Origin: Pyrus communis
Lineage: Eukaryota; Streptophyta; Magnoliopsida; Rosales; Rosaceae
DNA length: 64,000 nt
Direction: 5' to 3'
Assembly: GCF_963583255.1 (NCBI RefSeq)
Contig: NC_084817.1
Location: 14,018,121-14,082,120, forward strand
In this document: positions 36,115 through 47,943 of the stretch, piece after piece
Layout: every line of letters starts with the position of its first letter
Position numbering within the stretch: position 1 is the first letter of the stretch
Program-made: the position numbers and the translations under genes
The notes under the pieces: model-generated
Seen by the model: only the letters and a program-made list of their open reading frames with translations
Told to the model about the DNA's origin: nothing
Databases searched by the model: none

Positions 36115-38252
36115 TGATGCGAAATATATTAAGCACACAAATTAAACCCTCTTCTGACAATTGTAGCAAAGTATGTAAGTAGGGATCGTTCAAAACCGGG
36201 GATTAGGAGGGATTGCTAAACTCTTGAAAACTGACCTAAGAACTCCAAAACAAAGTTAAAAACACTAATTTGGACTGAAAGAATGAAAAACCAAAGTTAA
36301 AACACTAAAACAAAACAAAAACTCAAAACAACAACTAGAAGACTCAAAACTGCCTAAAAACCACTTTCTGGGTAGTTTTGAGCACCAACACTAATTGGGA
36401 CGAAATTGGTTGAAAACTTGACTCAAAACACTTAAAAACATGAACCAAAACAATTTCTAACTAAATTGAGACTTCAAAGTAAAGGGGGATTTGATTTGGA
36501 CGAAATTAAAGTTGAGAAAACAGATTGCAAAGTAAAACTGATTTTGAAACGTTTTTGGGGTTTTTAATGGATGATGAACTAGTTAGGGGTTCTTTCTCCA
36601 CACATGACAAGTATGCAAATGACTCGATTTCCAGTTATTCCTTCATAGAATTATGAATGACAATGCCCCAAATTAACCGTGACATCACTAGTTAATTCTC
36701 CAGTTTTCCTTGTGTTATTGAATTGGATGACATCATACGACAACCCAAAGCATTCTTCAAAAGTTCCTTACATGACATCATAATAAAGATACAATCAAGG
36801 ATCATTACGTTCAATGAAAACTATAAGCATTGACAAAGCACTTGTGACTATGACATCATGACACTTATGCTAGGAATTGAACTTAACGCGATTGTGACTA
36901 GCAACCTTCACTACTTGTGAATATAAGTGTGTGACAATTATGTGAAACAAACTTATATTCTAGCATCATATTCATGCAAGCCAATTAAGTGTCGACCCCT
37001 AATTAACAAACACAAATACGTTATTACTCGCACAGTTAAGCCAATTGCATTCACGATTCAAGAACTCATAACTGGAATTTATCAAATCAACTTGCACACA
37101 TAGTTATGGCTTCGAAATCACCCCTAACCAATAGGGGTTTAGCCACTCATGTTCATAGCAAAATGAAAGGAAAATAAATTAAACATTGAAATCATAAAAC
37201 TAATTACACCTAGAATGCACCAACGACGAAGCTTGAGCATCCAAGAGTCTTTCCTTCTTTCTCCTTGCTACGGCACAAAGGTGGATGGGATGGTTGGGAT
37301 GTGTTTTAGGATCAGGGATTATGGAATTGGATGGAGGATAGGCACGGCAAGGTGTAGTGTTTGGCTGGAATTGTGTTTTTAGGATTTTAGGATGTGTAGA
37401 GTGGTGTGGCTAGATGAATGGACGAAAATTGGGTGAATGAGTGATCCCCCAAGTGCCTTGCTGCAAAGCCTTATTTATAGGGCTAGGAAAGGTTTTGAAC
37501 TTAGTTGAAACCAAAAGGTTTTTTGAACCAGAAATTCTATACATGAAACACTTAAAGGATATATGTGTGTAGCTTGGACAAGGTAGGAGACAAGGTAGGA
37601 CGGCTAGGAGACAAGCTAGGACGGCTAGTGACAAGCTAGGACGGCTAGTGACAAGGTAGGACGGCTAGGAGACAAGCTAGGACGGCTAGTGACAAGCTAG
37701 GACGGCTAGGAGACAAGGTAGGACGGCTAGTGACAAGCTAGGACGGCTAGTGACAAGCTAGGACGGCTAGGAGACAAGCTAGGACGGCTAGGAGACAAGC
37801 TAGGACGGCTAGTGACAAGCTAGGACGGCTAGGAGACAAGGTAGGACGGCTAGTGACAAGCTAGGACGGCTAGGAGACAAGCTAGGACGGCTAGGAGACA
37901 AGCTAGGACGGCTAGTGACAAGCTAGGACGGCTTGTTCTTCCAATACAGAAATTAGGCACCATGTGTGAATAGATAAAGCCTTCTAGAAATAAGGTTTTT
38001 TTTTAGGCCCCCTTGCAGCTCCCTAACTGAATTCAAGCCTTCAAATTCGTCCATCCTCATGCCTCCATGCTTGCACTATCCAATCTTGGCCCAAAAATGC
38101 TCTAGAATGCTCCAAATTGCTTCTTTTTGCATACCTTGACACTAAAACCTGAAATTGCACGAAAATGACTTTAAACACTTAAACTAACTAAGGAAAAACA
38201 ACATAAATGCATGAGAACAAGCCAATTAAGTCGCATAAAAATGCTCCTATCA
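36115..38252 (-). repeat. 5' LTR of element D (2138 bp)
   Basis: TGATGCG to CTCCTATCA. TATA complement at 37471-37479. The tandem array at 37577-37933 is about 120 bp longer than in the 3' LTR and accounts for the whole length difference. Confidence 0.95.
37577..37933 (-). repeat. Tandem array of 20-21 bp units in the U3 of D 5' LTR
   Basis: Same GACAAGCTAGGACGGCTAG unit, roughly 17 copies against about 11 in the other LTR of the same element. Confidence 0.95.
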
Positions 38253-38257
38253 GCAAC
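38253..38257. repeat. Target-site duplication of element D, right copy (GCAAC)
   Basis: Matches 26513-26517. Confidence 0.93.
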
Positions 38258-38360
38258 AACTTTAGAAAACAAAGAATCACATATTATAACTCTCCAAAGA
38301 AGGTAATGGCTCGAGTCTCACAGGGTTGTAGTGTTTGTTTGAGTTCCTTCCTTCAAGCAT
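38258..38360 (-). mobile_element. Element C, short internal segment between D and E
   Basis: 103 bp continuing from 26517; matches the complement of 53720-53830 in F. It ends AGCAT (38356-38360), the probable left target-site duplication of E. The uninterrupted relative reads AAGCATGTTACAAAAA at this point. Confidence 0.9.
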
Positions 38361-38661
38361 TGATAGGAGCATTTTTATGCGACTTAATTGGCTTGTTCTC
38401 ATGCATTTATGTTGTTTTTCCTTAGTTAGTTTAAGTGTTTAAAGTCATTTTCGTGCAATTTCAGGTTTTAGTGTCAAAGTATGCAAAAAGAAGCAATTTG
38501 GAGCATTCTAGAGCATTTTTGGTCCAAGATTGGATAGTGCAAGCATGGAGGCATGAGGATGGACGAATTTGAAGGCTTGAATTCAGTTAGGGAGCTGCAA
38601 GGGGGCCTAAAAAAACCTTATTTCTAGAAGGCTTTATCTATTCACACATGGTGCCTAATTT

Positions 38662-39087
38662 CTAGCTTGTCTCCTAGCCGTCCTAGCTTGTCTCCTAGCC
38701 GTCCTAGCTTGTCACTAGCCGTCCTAGCTTGTCTCCTAGCCGTCCTACCTTGTCTACTAGCCGTCCTAGCTTGTCACTAGCCGTCCTAGCTTGTCTCCTA
38801 GCTGTCCTAGCTTGTCACTAGCCGTCCTAGCTTGTCTACTAGCCGTCCTAGCTTGTCACTAGCCGTCCTAGCTTGTCACTAGCCGTCCTACCTTGTCTCC
38901 TAGCCGTCCTAGCTTGTCACTAGCCGTCCTAGCTTGTCTCCTAGCCGTCCTACCTTGTCTCCTAGCCGTCCTAGCTTGTCTCCTAGCCGTCCTAGCTTGT
39001 CTCCTAGCCATCCTACCTTGTCTCCTAGTTGTCACTAGCCATCCTACCTTGTCTCCTAGCCGTCCTATCTTGTCTCCTACCTTGTCC
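38662..39087 (+). repeat. Tandem array of 20-21 bp units in the U3 of E 5' LTR
   Basis: About 20 copies of CTAGCCGTCCTAGCTTGTC with two spacer forms (TCC and A), including a few variants near 39005-39050. Ends about 90 bp before the TATA box. Confidence 0.95.
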
Positions 39088-39175
39088 AAGCTACACACAT
39101 ATATTGTTTCATGTATAGAATTTCTGGTACAAAAAACCTTTTGGTTTCAACTAAGTTCAAAACCTTTCCTAGCCC

Positions 39176-39184
39176 TATAAATAA
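39176..39184 (+). promoter_or_regulatory. TATA box of element E 5' LTR
   Basis: TATAAATAA downstream of the U3 array, the same position as in the D LTRs and in the E 3' LTR (57467-57475). Likely start of the element's transcript just downstream. Confidence 0.7.
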
Positions 39185-40478
39185 GGCTTGGCAGCAAGGC
39201 ACTTGGGGGGATCACTCATTCATTCAATTTTCGTCCATTCATCTATCCTCCATCCAATTCCATAATCCCTGATCCTAAAACACATCCCAACCATCCCATC
39301 CACCTTTGTGCCGTAGCAAGGAGAAAGAAGGAAAGACTCTTGGATGCTCAAGCTTCGTCGTTGGTGCATTCTAGGTGTAATTCGTTTTATGATTTCAATG
39401 TTTAATTTATTTTCCTTTCATTTTGCTATGAACATGAGTGGCTAAACCCCTATTGGTTAGGGGTGATTTCGAAGCCATAACTATGTGTGCAAGTTGATTT
39501 GATAAATTCCAGTTATGAGTTCTTGAATCGTGAATGCAATTGGCTTAACTGTGCGAGTAATAACGTATTTGTGTTTGTTAATTAGGGGTCGACACTTAAT
39601 TGGCTTGCATGAATATGATGCTAGAATATAAGTTTGTTTCACATAATTGTCACACACTTATATTCACAAGTAGTGAAGGTTGCTAGTCACAATCGCGTTA
39701 AGTTCAATTCCTAGCATAAGTGTCATGATGTCATAGTCACAAGTGCTTTGTCAATGCTTATAGTTTTCATTGAACGTAATGATCTTTGATTGTATCTTTA
39801 TTATGATGTCATGTAAGGAACTTTTGAAGAATGCTTTGGGTTGTCGTATGATGTCATCCAATTCAATAACACAAGGAAAACTTGAGAATTAACTAGTGAT
39901 GTCACGGTTAATTTGGGGCATTGTCATTCATAATTCTATGAAGGAATAACTGGAAATCGAGTCATTTGCATACTTGTCATGTGTGGAGAAACAACCCCTA
40001 ACTAATCCATCATCCATTAAAAACCCCAAAAACGTTTCAAAATCAGTTTTACTTTGCAATCTGTTTTCTCAACTTTAATTTCGTCCAAATCAAATCCCCC
40101 TTTACTTTGAAGTCTCAATTTAGTTAGAAATTGTTTTGGTTCATGTTTTTAAGTGTTTTGAGTCAAGTTTTCAACCAATTTCGTCCAAATTAGTGTAGGT
40201 GCTCAAAACTGCCCAGAAAGTGGTTTTTAGGCAGTTTTGAGTCTTCTAGTTGCTGTTTTGAGTTTTTTTTGTTTTGTTTTAGTGTTCTAACTTTGGTTTT
40301 TCATTCTTTGAGTCCAAATTAGTGTTTTTAACTTTGTTTTGGAGTTCTTAGGTCAGTTTTCAAGAGTTTAGCAATCCCTCCTAATCCCCGGTTTTGAACG
40401 ATCCCTACTTACATACTTTGCTACAATTGTCAGAAGAGGGTTTAATTTGTGTGCTTAATATATTTCGCATCAAATTTT

Positions 40479-40496
40479 TGGCGCCGTTGCCGGGGA
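40479..40496 (+). promoter_or_regulatory. Primer binding site of element E (tRNA-Asp type)
   Basis: TGGCGCCGTTGCCGGGGA, 6 bp after the LTR. Confidence 0.92.
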
Positions 40497-40613
40497 TTAG
40501 CAACTTTGCTAAATCCCTTGGATTGTTTTTGTTTCATTTATTTCACTTTGTTTCTGATTTTGTTGTAGTTTCTGACCTATTTTTGTTTCTTGTTTTTTTT
40601 TAGGTACTAGTGC

Positions 40614-43600
40614 ATGACGCGGAGTTCTCAAACTGTGCATGCACATATCTTAGACTTTAACGACGATTTTGAACGTGATTTGAGAAGAAAGAGGAGGCAT
40701 CCCGAACGTAGTGAACCTAGTTCAAGTTCAGAGGCCGAATCTGAGTTTGAAGAAGTGGAAGAAGAAGTTATGGCAGCGGACAATCGGACCATTAAAGAGC
40801 TTTCGGCCTCAGGGTTGGCCAATGCCGCACCATTATGCATTCAATACCCCGCGGCTGCCCAAGGCAAGACCGATGAATTCGAGTTGAAGTCAAGCTTGTT
40901 GCACCACATTCCTAAATACCATGGGCTTTCCATGGAAGATCCAAACAAGCATCTTAAAGAGTTTGAAGTAGTTTGTTCAAGCATGACTCCTGTCAATGTT
41001 GACGGAAGTATTTTGAAGATGAAAGCTTTTCCGTTCTCTTTAATGGATAAAGCTAAGGATTGGCTATACGAGTTGGCTCCTGGCACTGTCACTTCATGGG
41101 AGAGTATGAAAAGAGCATTTTTGGAGAAGTTTTTCCCAACTTCTCGCATCATTCTTCTTCGTAAAAAAATAAGTGGAATTCAACAAGATGAAGGTGAGTC
41201 TTTTCCTGCATACTATGAACGTTTTAAATCACTTGTTGCTTCTTGTCCACAGCATCAGATGAAGGAGGAGCTACTTTTGCAATACTTCTACGAGGGCCTC
41301 CTACCATTAGAACGTCAAATGCTCGATGCCTCGGCAGGTGGAGCATTAGTGGACAAAACACCTATGGCTGCCAAGACCTTGATTTCTAATCGAGCGTTGA
41401 ACGATCAACAATACGAAGGAGTAGGCCAAAGAGGACCCCCACGGCAACATGTTCATGAGGTAAGTTCTACTTCCGACATTAATTCACATTTGGCTAATCT
41501 TACTTCTATTGTGTCTCAGTTGGCCGAGGGCATGAAGATGCAAGGACCAATTGTATGTGGCGTATGTTCTATGCATGGACATGCCTCTGAAAAATGTCCA
41601 CAGTTGATTGAAAATGGTGGATGGGAAAGCGCCAATGCAATTGGGTTTCAAGGCCAAAACCAACCAAGGAACGATCCTTATTCCAACACATATAATCCCG
41701 GTTGGAGAGACCACCCAAATTTCAAATGGAGGGAGCCCCAACAATCTCAAAACCAAGGAGGCTTTAGGCAACAACCCCCTGGGTTCTTTCCCAAAACCTA
41801 CGGCCCACCCCAAAATCAAGCCCAATCCGGCCCAAGTGCCTCAGGTACGTCTCTTGACAATGATGCACTTCTTAAGATACTAACTAAGTTGTCTAATGGG
41901 CAGGACGATCAAGCTAAGGCTATGCAAAACCAAGACAAAAGGGTGGATCAATTGGAGAAACAAATGGGGCAAATTGCCGAGTTTATGGGGCAGTTTCGTG
42001 AACAAGGAAAGCTCCCTAGTTCCACCGTTCCAAATCCAAAGGGAAGCTTCGAAAGTGCAAAGGCCATAACCTTGAGAAGTGGAAAAGAGATTGGGGCAGA
42101 TCCTACACCATCACAATCAGGTCCCAAAGGTGATGAAAACTTGCAAATTGAAGAGGAAGAATCAAGCAAACCCACGGCAAAGGTGGGAGAGTCTTTGCCG
42201 CAAGTTCCTAGTGCCCCAAAACTGTCTAATTCGGCCAAAAAGGGTAAGAATGTGTCAAATTCGGTTTCTACTAATGCTTTTCCTTCGAATGCTCCTTTTC
42301 CTAGTAGGTTTATGCAAACAAGGAAGGAAGAAGCTGAAAAGGACATCCTTGAGACATTTAGGAAAGTTCAAGTGAACATACCCTTGTTGGATGCAATCAA
42401 GCAAGTCCCTAGATACGCCAAGTTTTTGAAGGAGTTGTGCACCACTAGGAAGAGGATGTCGACCAAGGAAGTGGTAAAAGTAGGTGAGAATGTGTCCGCC
42501 ATCTTGCAACGCAAACTACCTCCCAAATGCAAAGATCCGGGTAGTTTCACCATTCCTTGTGTCATAGGTAACACTAGATTTGAATCTGCCATGCTTGACT
42601 TAGGTGCTTCTATAAATGTGATGCCATATTCCATATATGCATCTATGAACCTAGGAGCATTGAAAAAGGATGGTGTTATCATACAATTGGCCGATAGATC
42701 TAATGCCTATCCAAAGGGAGTTTTGGAAGATGTTTTGGTGCAGGTTAATCATTTGATCTTTCCGGCGGATTTCTATGTCCTTGAGATGGATGAATCGGAT
42801 CATGCACCCTCGCTGCCCATTCTACTTGGAAGGCCATTCATGAAAACGGCCCGGACTAAGATTGACGTGTTTAATGGAACTTTGTCCATGGAATTTGATG
42901 GGGAAGTTGTTAATTTCAATCTTTCCGATTCTATTAAGTATCCTAGTGAAGATCATTCATGTTTCTCTATTGATACTGTTGACTCTTTGGCGCAGGGATA
43001 CCTTGAAGATTTGAATGATGATATGCTTGAAAAAGTCATTACAAGTGGTGTAGAAGTCAAACCCAAGGGAGCAACATCCATGCAACCCCACGGCACAAAT
43101 ACACTATCCTATGCCGTGCCTCCTAGTGAGGATTTTCTTGAAGTAGTTGCTGCCCTTGAGTCATCACCAATACATGATGGTAAGTTTCCTAACAAAGAGT
43201 CCATTCTCATTTCGACTAACAAGTTGCTTCCATCCATAATTCAGGCACCTATCCTTGAACTCAAACCTTTGCCAAGCCATTTGAAGTACATTTTCTTGGG
43301 AAAAAATGAGACACTGCCTCCCATCATATCATCATCCCTCACGGCACAAGAGGAGGAAAAACTCATGCATGTGTTGAAGGAGTACAAATCTGCCCTAGGA
43401 TGGACATTGGCCGATATCAAAGGTATAAGCCCCACAACTTGTATTTATCACATATTTCTTGAGGAGGGGACCAAACCAACTAGAGAGGCTCAACGCCGTC
43501 TTAACCCTCCAATGATGGAAGTTGTGAAAAAGGAGATAATCAAACTTCTTGATTGTGGAGTCATTTATCCTATCTCCGATAGTCGTTGGGTTTCACCTAT

Positions 43601-46157
43601 CCAATGTGTGCCTAAGAAATCCGGAGTGACGGTTGTGGAGAATGCCGAGAATGAGCTTGTACCCATGAGAATCCAAACCGGTTGGCGTGTATGCATCGAT
43701 TATAGGAAGATAAATGCCACCACAAGGAAGGACCACTTCCCATTGCCGTTCCTAGATCAAATGTTGGAAAGGTTAGCGGGTCATTCTTTTTATTGCTTTC
43801 TTGATGGATATTCAGGTTATAATCAAATTGTCATTGCCCCGGATGATCAAGAAAAGACCACTTTTACTTGTCCCTTTGGAACATTTGCATATCGACGCAT
43901 GCCATTCGGTTTGTGCAATGCCCCTGCCACGTTTCAAAGGTGTATGGTAAGCATATTTTCTGATTATGTTGAAAGGATTATTGAGATATTCATGGATGAC
44001 TTTAGTGTTTTTGGTGATTCTTTTGATAAATGCTTGGATAATCTAACTTTAATCTTGAAACGTTGTGTTGAAACAAACCTTGTTTTAAATTGGGAAAAAT
44101 GCCATTTTATGGTTAAACAAGGTATTGTTTTGGGTCATATAATCTCTGAAAAAGGAATTGAAGTTGATAAGTCTAAAGTAGATCTTGTACGCTACTTACC
44201 CTCTCCTACTTCGGTTAGAGAGGTTCGTTCTTTTCTTGGTCATGCAGGATTCTATAGACGATTTATCAAGGACTTTTCCAAGATTGCACAACCCCTATGC
44301 CGCCTCCTCCAAAAAGATGTGTCTTTTGAGTTCAACGAGGCATGCGAGAAGTCATTCAATCATCTCAAAGAGCTCCTAACCACGGCACCCATCATAACTC
44401 CCCCGGATTGGTCCATTCCATTTGAATTGATGTGTGATGCCTCGGATTATGCACTTGGGGCTGTTTTGGGTCAAAGGAAAAATAAACAGTCACATGTTAT
44501 TTATTATGCTTCCCGCACTTTAAATGATGCTCAATTGAATTATTCTACAACCGAAAAAGAACTCTTGGCGGTTGTATTTGCTTTAGATAAGTTTAGATCA
44601 TATCTTATTGGCACTAAAGTAATTGTTTTCACTGACCATGCAGCCTTGAAGTATCTTTTCACCAAAAAGGAGGCCAAACCAAGGCTCATTCGTTGGATGC
44701 TCCTACTTCAAGAGTTCGATATTGAAATTAGGGACAAGAAAGGTTGTGAAAACGTGGTGGCTGACCACTTGAGTAGATTGGTGCGTGAAGAAGAATCCCT
44801 CCCCATTTCTGAGATGTTTCCGGATGAACAACTTCTGTCCATTGAGGTAAGTACCCCTTGGTATGCCGATTTGGTCAATTTCTTGGTGACTAAGCAAGTT
44901 CCTAACACCCTAAGCAAGGTCCAACGTGATAAATTGATACATGATGCAAGATTTTATGTGTGGGATGATCCATATCTATGGAAATATTGCCCAGATCAGA
45001 TTATTAGAAGATGTGTGCCAACTTCTGATTTTAACTCAATTCTAGCATTTTGTCATTCTTATGCATGTGGAGGCCATTTTGGTACCCAAAGGACAGCTCG
45101 TAAAGTGTTAGAATCTGGTTTTTATTGGCCTACATTGTTCAAAGATGCTAGAATGTTTTGCTTAACATGTGATAGATGTCAAAGAACAGGTTCTATTGGT
45201 GCAAAAGACCAAATGCCGCAAACACCCATCTTCAATGTTGAAATCTTTGATGTTTGGGGTATTGATTTCATGGGTCCTTTTCCTTCTTCATTTGGTTTCA
45301 CTTATATTTTGCTTGCGGTTGATTATGTTTCTAAATGGGTAGAAGCAAAAGCTACCCGTACTAACGATTCTAGAGTGGTTTCAGATTTCATCAAGACTAA
45401 CATTTTCTCTAGATTTGGGATGCCGCGGGTATTTATAAGTGATGGAGGTTCACATTTCTGCAATAGGACCATTGAGGCACTCTTCAAGAAGTACAATGTC
45501 AAGCATAAGGTTTCAACACCTTATCACCCACAAACAAGTGGCCAAGCCGAAGTATCAAATAGAGAGGTCAAGCAAATCTTGGAGAAGACCGTGGGGCCTA
45601 ACCGGAAGGATTGGAGCAGGCGTTTAGACGATGCACTATGGGCATATCGCACTGCCTACAAAACACCCCTAGGGATGTCTCCATTTCGGCTAGTTTATGG
45701 AAAACCTTGTCACTTACCCGTGGAGCTAGAGCATAAGGCACATTGGGCCATCAAAACGTTCAATTTGGACTTAGATGCTGCTGGAATGCATCGGAAGCTC
45801 CAATTGAATGAGCTTGAGGAACTAAGGAATGAAGCCTACGAGAATGCCCACATTTACAAGGAAAAGACGAAGGCGTTTCATGACAAGATGATTAGGGGCA
45901 AAACCTTCACAATTGGGCAGAAAGTTTTACTTTTTAATTCTCGTCTACGTTTATTTCCCGGAAAGTTACGTTCTAAATGGATTGGACCTTTTGTTGTTAC
46001 TAATGTTTTTCCACATGGTGCAGTTCAAGTCCAAAGCTTAAGGAATGGGGTGGAATTCAAGGTCAACGGACATAGATTGAAGCCATACTATGAGAATGCC
46101 GTGGGGCAGGTTGTGGAGGAGATCCCACTCCATGCCATGGGCACCAATGGTGCCTGA
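40614..46157 (+). CDS. gag-pol: Gag-pol polyprotein of element E (complete)
   Basis: 1847 codons without interruption. Acidic/basic N-terminus; Gag domain about 110-265; CCHC knuckle C315, C318, H323, C328; Gln/Pro-rich linker about 340-410; protease with DLGAS (D662) and ILLGRPF (about 736); RT with FMDD at 1126-1129 in place of the commoner YVDD; RNase H with D1275, E1314 and D1341; integrase zinc region (H1481, H1488, C1516, C1519); DD35E triad D1551, D1610, E1646; KWIGPF near 1788. No chromodomain and no env frame. Start chosen at the Met followed by TRSSQ, 118 bp after the PBS. Gag and Pol are in one frame, so no frameshift separates them. All catalytic residues that can be checked by eye are present, so the product may be functional. 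Confidence 0.96.
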   Translation: MTRSSQTVHAHILDFNDDFERDLRRKRRHPERSEPSSSSEAESEFEEVEEEVMAADNRTIKELSASGLANAAPLCIQYPAAAQGKTDEFELKSSLLHHIPKYHGLSMEDPNKHLKEFEVVCSSMTPVNVDGSILKMKAFPFSLMDKAKDWLYELAPGTVTSWESMKRAFLEKFFPTSRIILLRKKISGIQQDEGESFPAYYERFKSLVASCPQHQMKEELLLQYFYEGLLPLERQMLDASAGGALVDKTPMAAKTLISNRALNDQQYEGVGQRGPPRQHVHEVSSTSDINSHLANLTSIVSQLAEGMKMQGPIVCGVCSMHGHASEKCPQLIENGGWESANAIGFQGQNQPRNDPYSNTYNPGWRDHPNFKWREPQQSQNQGGFRQQPPGFFPKTYGPPQNQAQSGPSASGTSLDNDALLKILTKLSNGQDDQAKAMQNQDKRVDQLEKQMGQIAEFMGQFREQGKLPSSTVPNPKGSFESAKAITLRSGKEIGADPTPSQSGPKGDENLQIEEEESSKPTAKVGESLPQVPSAPKLSNSAKKGKNVSNSVSTNAFPSNAPFPSRFMQTRKEEAEKDILETFRKVQVNIPLLDAIKQVPRYAKFLKELCTTRKRMSTKEVVKVGENVSAILQRKLPPKCKDPGSFTIPCVIGNTRFESAMLDLGASINVMPYSIYASMNLGALKKDGVIIQLADRSNAYPKGVLEDVLVQVNHLIFPADFYVLEMDESDHAPSLPILLGRPFMKTARTKIDVFNGTLSMEFDGEVVNFNLSDSIKYPSEDHSCFSIDTVDSLAQGYLEDLNDDMLEKVITSGVEVKPKGATSMQPHGTNTLSYAVPPSEDFLEVVAALESSPIHDGKFPNKESILISTNKLLPSIIQAPILELKPLPSHLKYIFLGKNETLPPIISSSLTAQEEEKLMHVLKEYKSALGWTLADIKGISPTTCIYHIFLEEGTKPTREAQRRLNPPMMEVVKKEIIKLLDCGVIYPISDSRWVSPIQCVPKKSGVTVVENAENELVPMRIQTGWRVCIDYRKINATTRKDHFPLPFLDQMLERLAGHSFYCFLDGYSGYNQIVIAPDDQEKTTFTCPFGTFAYRRMPFGLCNAPATFQRCMVSIFSDYVERIIEIFMDDFSVFGDSFDKCLDNLTLILKRCVETNLVLNWEKCHFMVKQGIVLGHIISEKGIEVDKSKVDLVRYLPSPTSVREVRSFLGHAGFYRRFIKDFSKIAQPLCRLLQKDVSFEFNEACEKSFNHLKELLTTAPIITPPDWSIPFELMCDASDYALGAVLGQRKNKQSHVIYYASRTLNDAQLNYSTTEKELLAVVFALDKFRSYLIGTKVIVFTDHAALKYLFTKKEAKPRLIRWMLLLQEFDIEIRDKKGCENVVADHLSRLVREEESLPISEMFPDEQLLSIEVSTPWYADLVNFLVTKQVPNTLSKVQRDKLIHDARFYVWDDPYLWKYCPDQIIRRCVPTSDFNSILAFCHSYACGGHFGTQRTARKVLESGFYWPTLFKDARMFCLTCDRCQRTGSIGAKDQMPQTPIFNVEIFDVWGIDFMGPFPSSFGFTYILLAVDYVSKWVEAKATRTNDSRVVSDFIKTNIFSRFGMPRVFISDGGSHFCNRTIEALFKKYNVKHKVSTPYHPQTSGQAEVSNREVKQILEKTVGPNRKDWSRRLDDALWAYRTAYKTPLGMSPFRLVYGKPCHLPVELEHKAHWAIKTFNLDLDAAGMHRKLQLNELEELRNEAYENAHIYKEKTKAFHDKMIRGKTFTIGQKVLLFNSRLRLFPGKLRSKWIGPFVVTNVFPHGAVQVQSLRNGVEFKVNGHRLKPYYENAVGQVVEEIPLHAMGTNGA

Positions 46158-47602
46158 ACGTGTTCTTCGTCCGGCTGCAAGACGTTAAAGAAAGCGCTAC
46201 TTGGGAGGCAACCCATGCCATTCAACAAAGGAAGACCTAGAAAGCACTCCAATTCCAGATTTGCGTTCCTAAACCCTTCTCTTTGTTGATTCTTTCTAAT
46301 CTGCCTATTTAGTTGTGTTACTTGCTGTTTGTGTGTTTCTTTGTGTGATTCTATGCTTAAAACATTGAGGACAATGTTTGATTTAAGTGTGGGGGGGAAA
46401 CTAAGTGTTTTTCATGCAAATTCGTGGGATTTTATCACCCATTATTTCAAAACTTGTTCCTTGCTGTTTTTAAGTGTTTTTAAGCAGTTTTGGTGTGTTT
46501 TAGTATGTTTTGGAGTAAAAATCCGAAAATCAAAGAAAAATTTGAAAAATTTGTTTTAAAAAACCCAAAAAAGAGTTGTTTTTGTGTGTTTGTTTGTGTC
46601 TTAGGGTACCTTCCAACACAATGATGAGGATTTGGTTTTTAAATACATGGCTGTTAAAGAGAGTGATTAACATGGATGAAAGTTTGATTTAATCTATGTT
46701 TATGATTAGGACTATCCATACCCTCGTTCTTAAAGTATAGTAAGCATGATTCAAATGGAATTCCTTTATGGCAGAAACCAAGTGTGGGGGAACTAGAAAG
46801 AAAAGAAAAGAAAAATTCGTAAAAAAAAAAAAAAAAAAAAAAGTATGAAAAGAGTTAAACAACATGAGAAAAAGAGTTCCAAGGTGTTGTTTGTTGAAGA
46901 AAGGGTCCAAAAAGTTGAATTCGGCCCCAAGAAGTTGTTTAAAGTCTTCCCCTTGTGTTTTTAAGTTAATTTCTGCAAACTAAGTGAATTCAAAGTCTTA
47001 ATTTCATTACTTTGCTTACTAATGCTTGAAGTAACGTTTGTTTTCCCTATCCTTTCTTTGTTAACCAATACCCCAAGCCCCGTTGCAACCCTTAAACTTC
47101 TATCTTGAGTGTTATGTGTTTCAATTTGTTGAGTTTGAATTTGGTATGAGCATATGGTGTCACTGGTTCTCGCATCTAAGTAGTAGCATTCCATTCATGA
47201 GATCATATCTAAACATGCCTATTAACTCCGGAAATTGCGTTCTTTGTGATACATATATGTGAGCATTCGGTTTTATATCTACATCAATTCTCTCACATAT
47301 GACTAGTATAGGGTGTGTAGTTAGAAAATCTGAGTGCAAATCTATTAAGGATAGAAGGAATTCTCTAAGGCATGTTACTACATTCAAAACATTGTTTTAA
47401 TTGGTTAATTGTGAACTAGTAAGTAGTGACTATGATTAAGCATGTGCTTAAGTGTTAAATTGACTCAAATCTGTGGGAATGATAATCTTTAACATGTCAT
47501 GTGCATTGGAAATCCCTGAGGCAAACGTTGGAAGGTTTAGATTATGTTTGTTTGTTTTGTCTTGTTTTATTTCTTTGTTTTGCTCGAGGACTAGCAAAAG
47601 CT
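46158..47602 (+). other. 3' untranslated region of element E
   Basis: 1.4 kb without an open frame of note. PPT-like AAGTGTGGGGGGG at 46384-46400 and AAGTGTGGGGGAA at 46780-46793; A-rich run 46820-46842. Block order mirrors 28548-30431 in D, but part of D's region (about 29480-29900) is missing here. Confidence 0.75.
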
Positions 47603-47617
47603 AAGTGTGGGGGAATT
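47603..47617 (+). promoter_or_regulatory. Polypurine tract of element E
   Basis: AAGTGTGGGGGAATT followed directly by the 3' LTR start TGATAGGAGC. Confidence 0.88.
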
Positions 47618-47943
47618 TGATAGGAGCATTTTTATGCGACTTAATTGGCTTGTTCTCATGCATTTATGTTGTTTTTCCTTAGTTAGTTTAAGTGTTTAAA
47701 GTCATTTTCGTGCATTTTCAGGTTTTAGTGTCAAAGTATGCAAAAAGAAGCAATTTGGAGCATTCTAGAGCATTTTTGGGCCAAGATTGGATAGTGCAAG
47801 CATGGAGGCATGAGGATGGACGAATTTGAAGGCTTGAATTCAGTTAGGGAGCTGCAAGGGAGCCTAAAAAAACCTTATTTCTAGAAGGCTTTATCTATTC
47901 ACACATGGTGCCTAATTTCTAGCTTGTCTCCTAGCCGTCCTAG
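47618..47943 (+). repeat. 3' LTR of element E, first piece
   Basis: Matches 38361-38686 of the 5' LTR and stops at CCTAG inside the tandem array where F is inserted; resumes at 57003. Confidence 0.93.
47939..47943. repeat. Target-site duplication of element F, left copy (CCTAG)
   Basis: CCTAG directly before TGATAGG and again at 57003-57007. Because the target is itself a tandem repeat, the match is slightly less informative than at D. Confidence 0.88.

Larger units (their letters stand above)
26518..38252 (-). mobile_element. Element D: Athila-lineage element, full length, gag-pol broken by one stop
   Basis: Complete minus-strand element: 5' LTR 36115-38252, PBS 36091-36108, gag-pol in two pieces (31332-35975 and 30432-31319), 3' untranslated region, PPT, 3' LTR 26518-28532, with a 5-bp GCAAC duplication on both sides. 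The LTRs differ by about a dozen substitutions by eye plus a tandem-repeat length difference, so it is young but older than A and F. Same subfamily as E. Confidence 0.95.
38361..40472 (+). repeat. 5' LTR of element E (2112 bp)
   Basis: TGATAGGAGC to TTTCGCATCA. TATAAATAA box at 39176-39184 after the tandem array; R/U5 matches the D LTRs closely. Confidence 0.95.

Noticed and set aside
38868..39180. Frames of Ser-Pro-Arg-Pro or Arg-Arg-Gln repeats in the U3 arrays (also 57214-57470)
   Set aside because: Products of a 20-21 bp tandem DNA repeat that happens to lack stops in several frames; no start context or conservation.
40479..40496. tRNA gene
   Set aside because: Only the 18 bp complementary to the tRNA-Asp 3' end are present, placed as a primer binding site.
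46158..47602. env-like frame between pol and PPT in the autonomous elements
   Set aside because: Looked for because Athila elements often have one; only short, unconserved frames are present.
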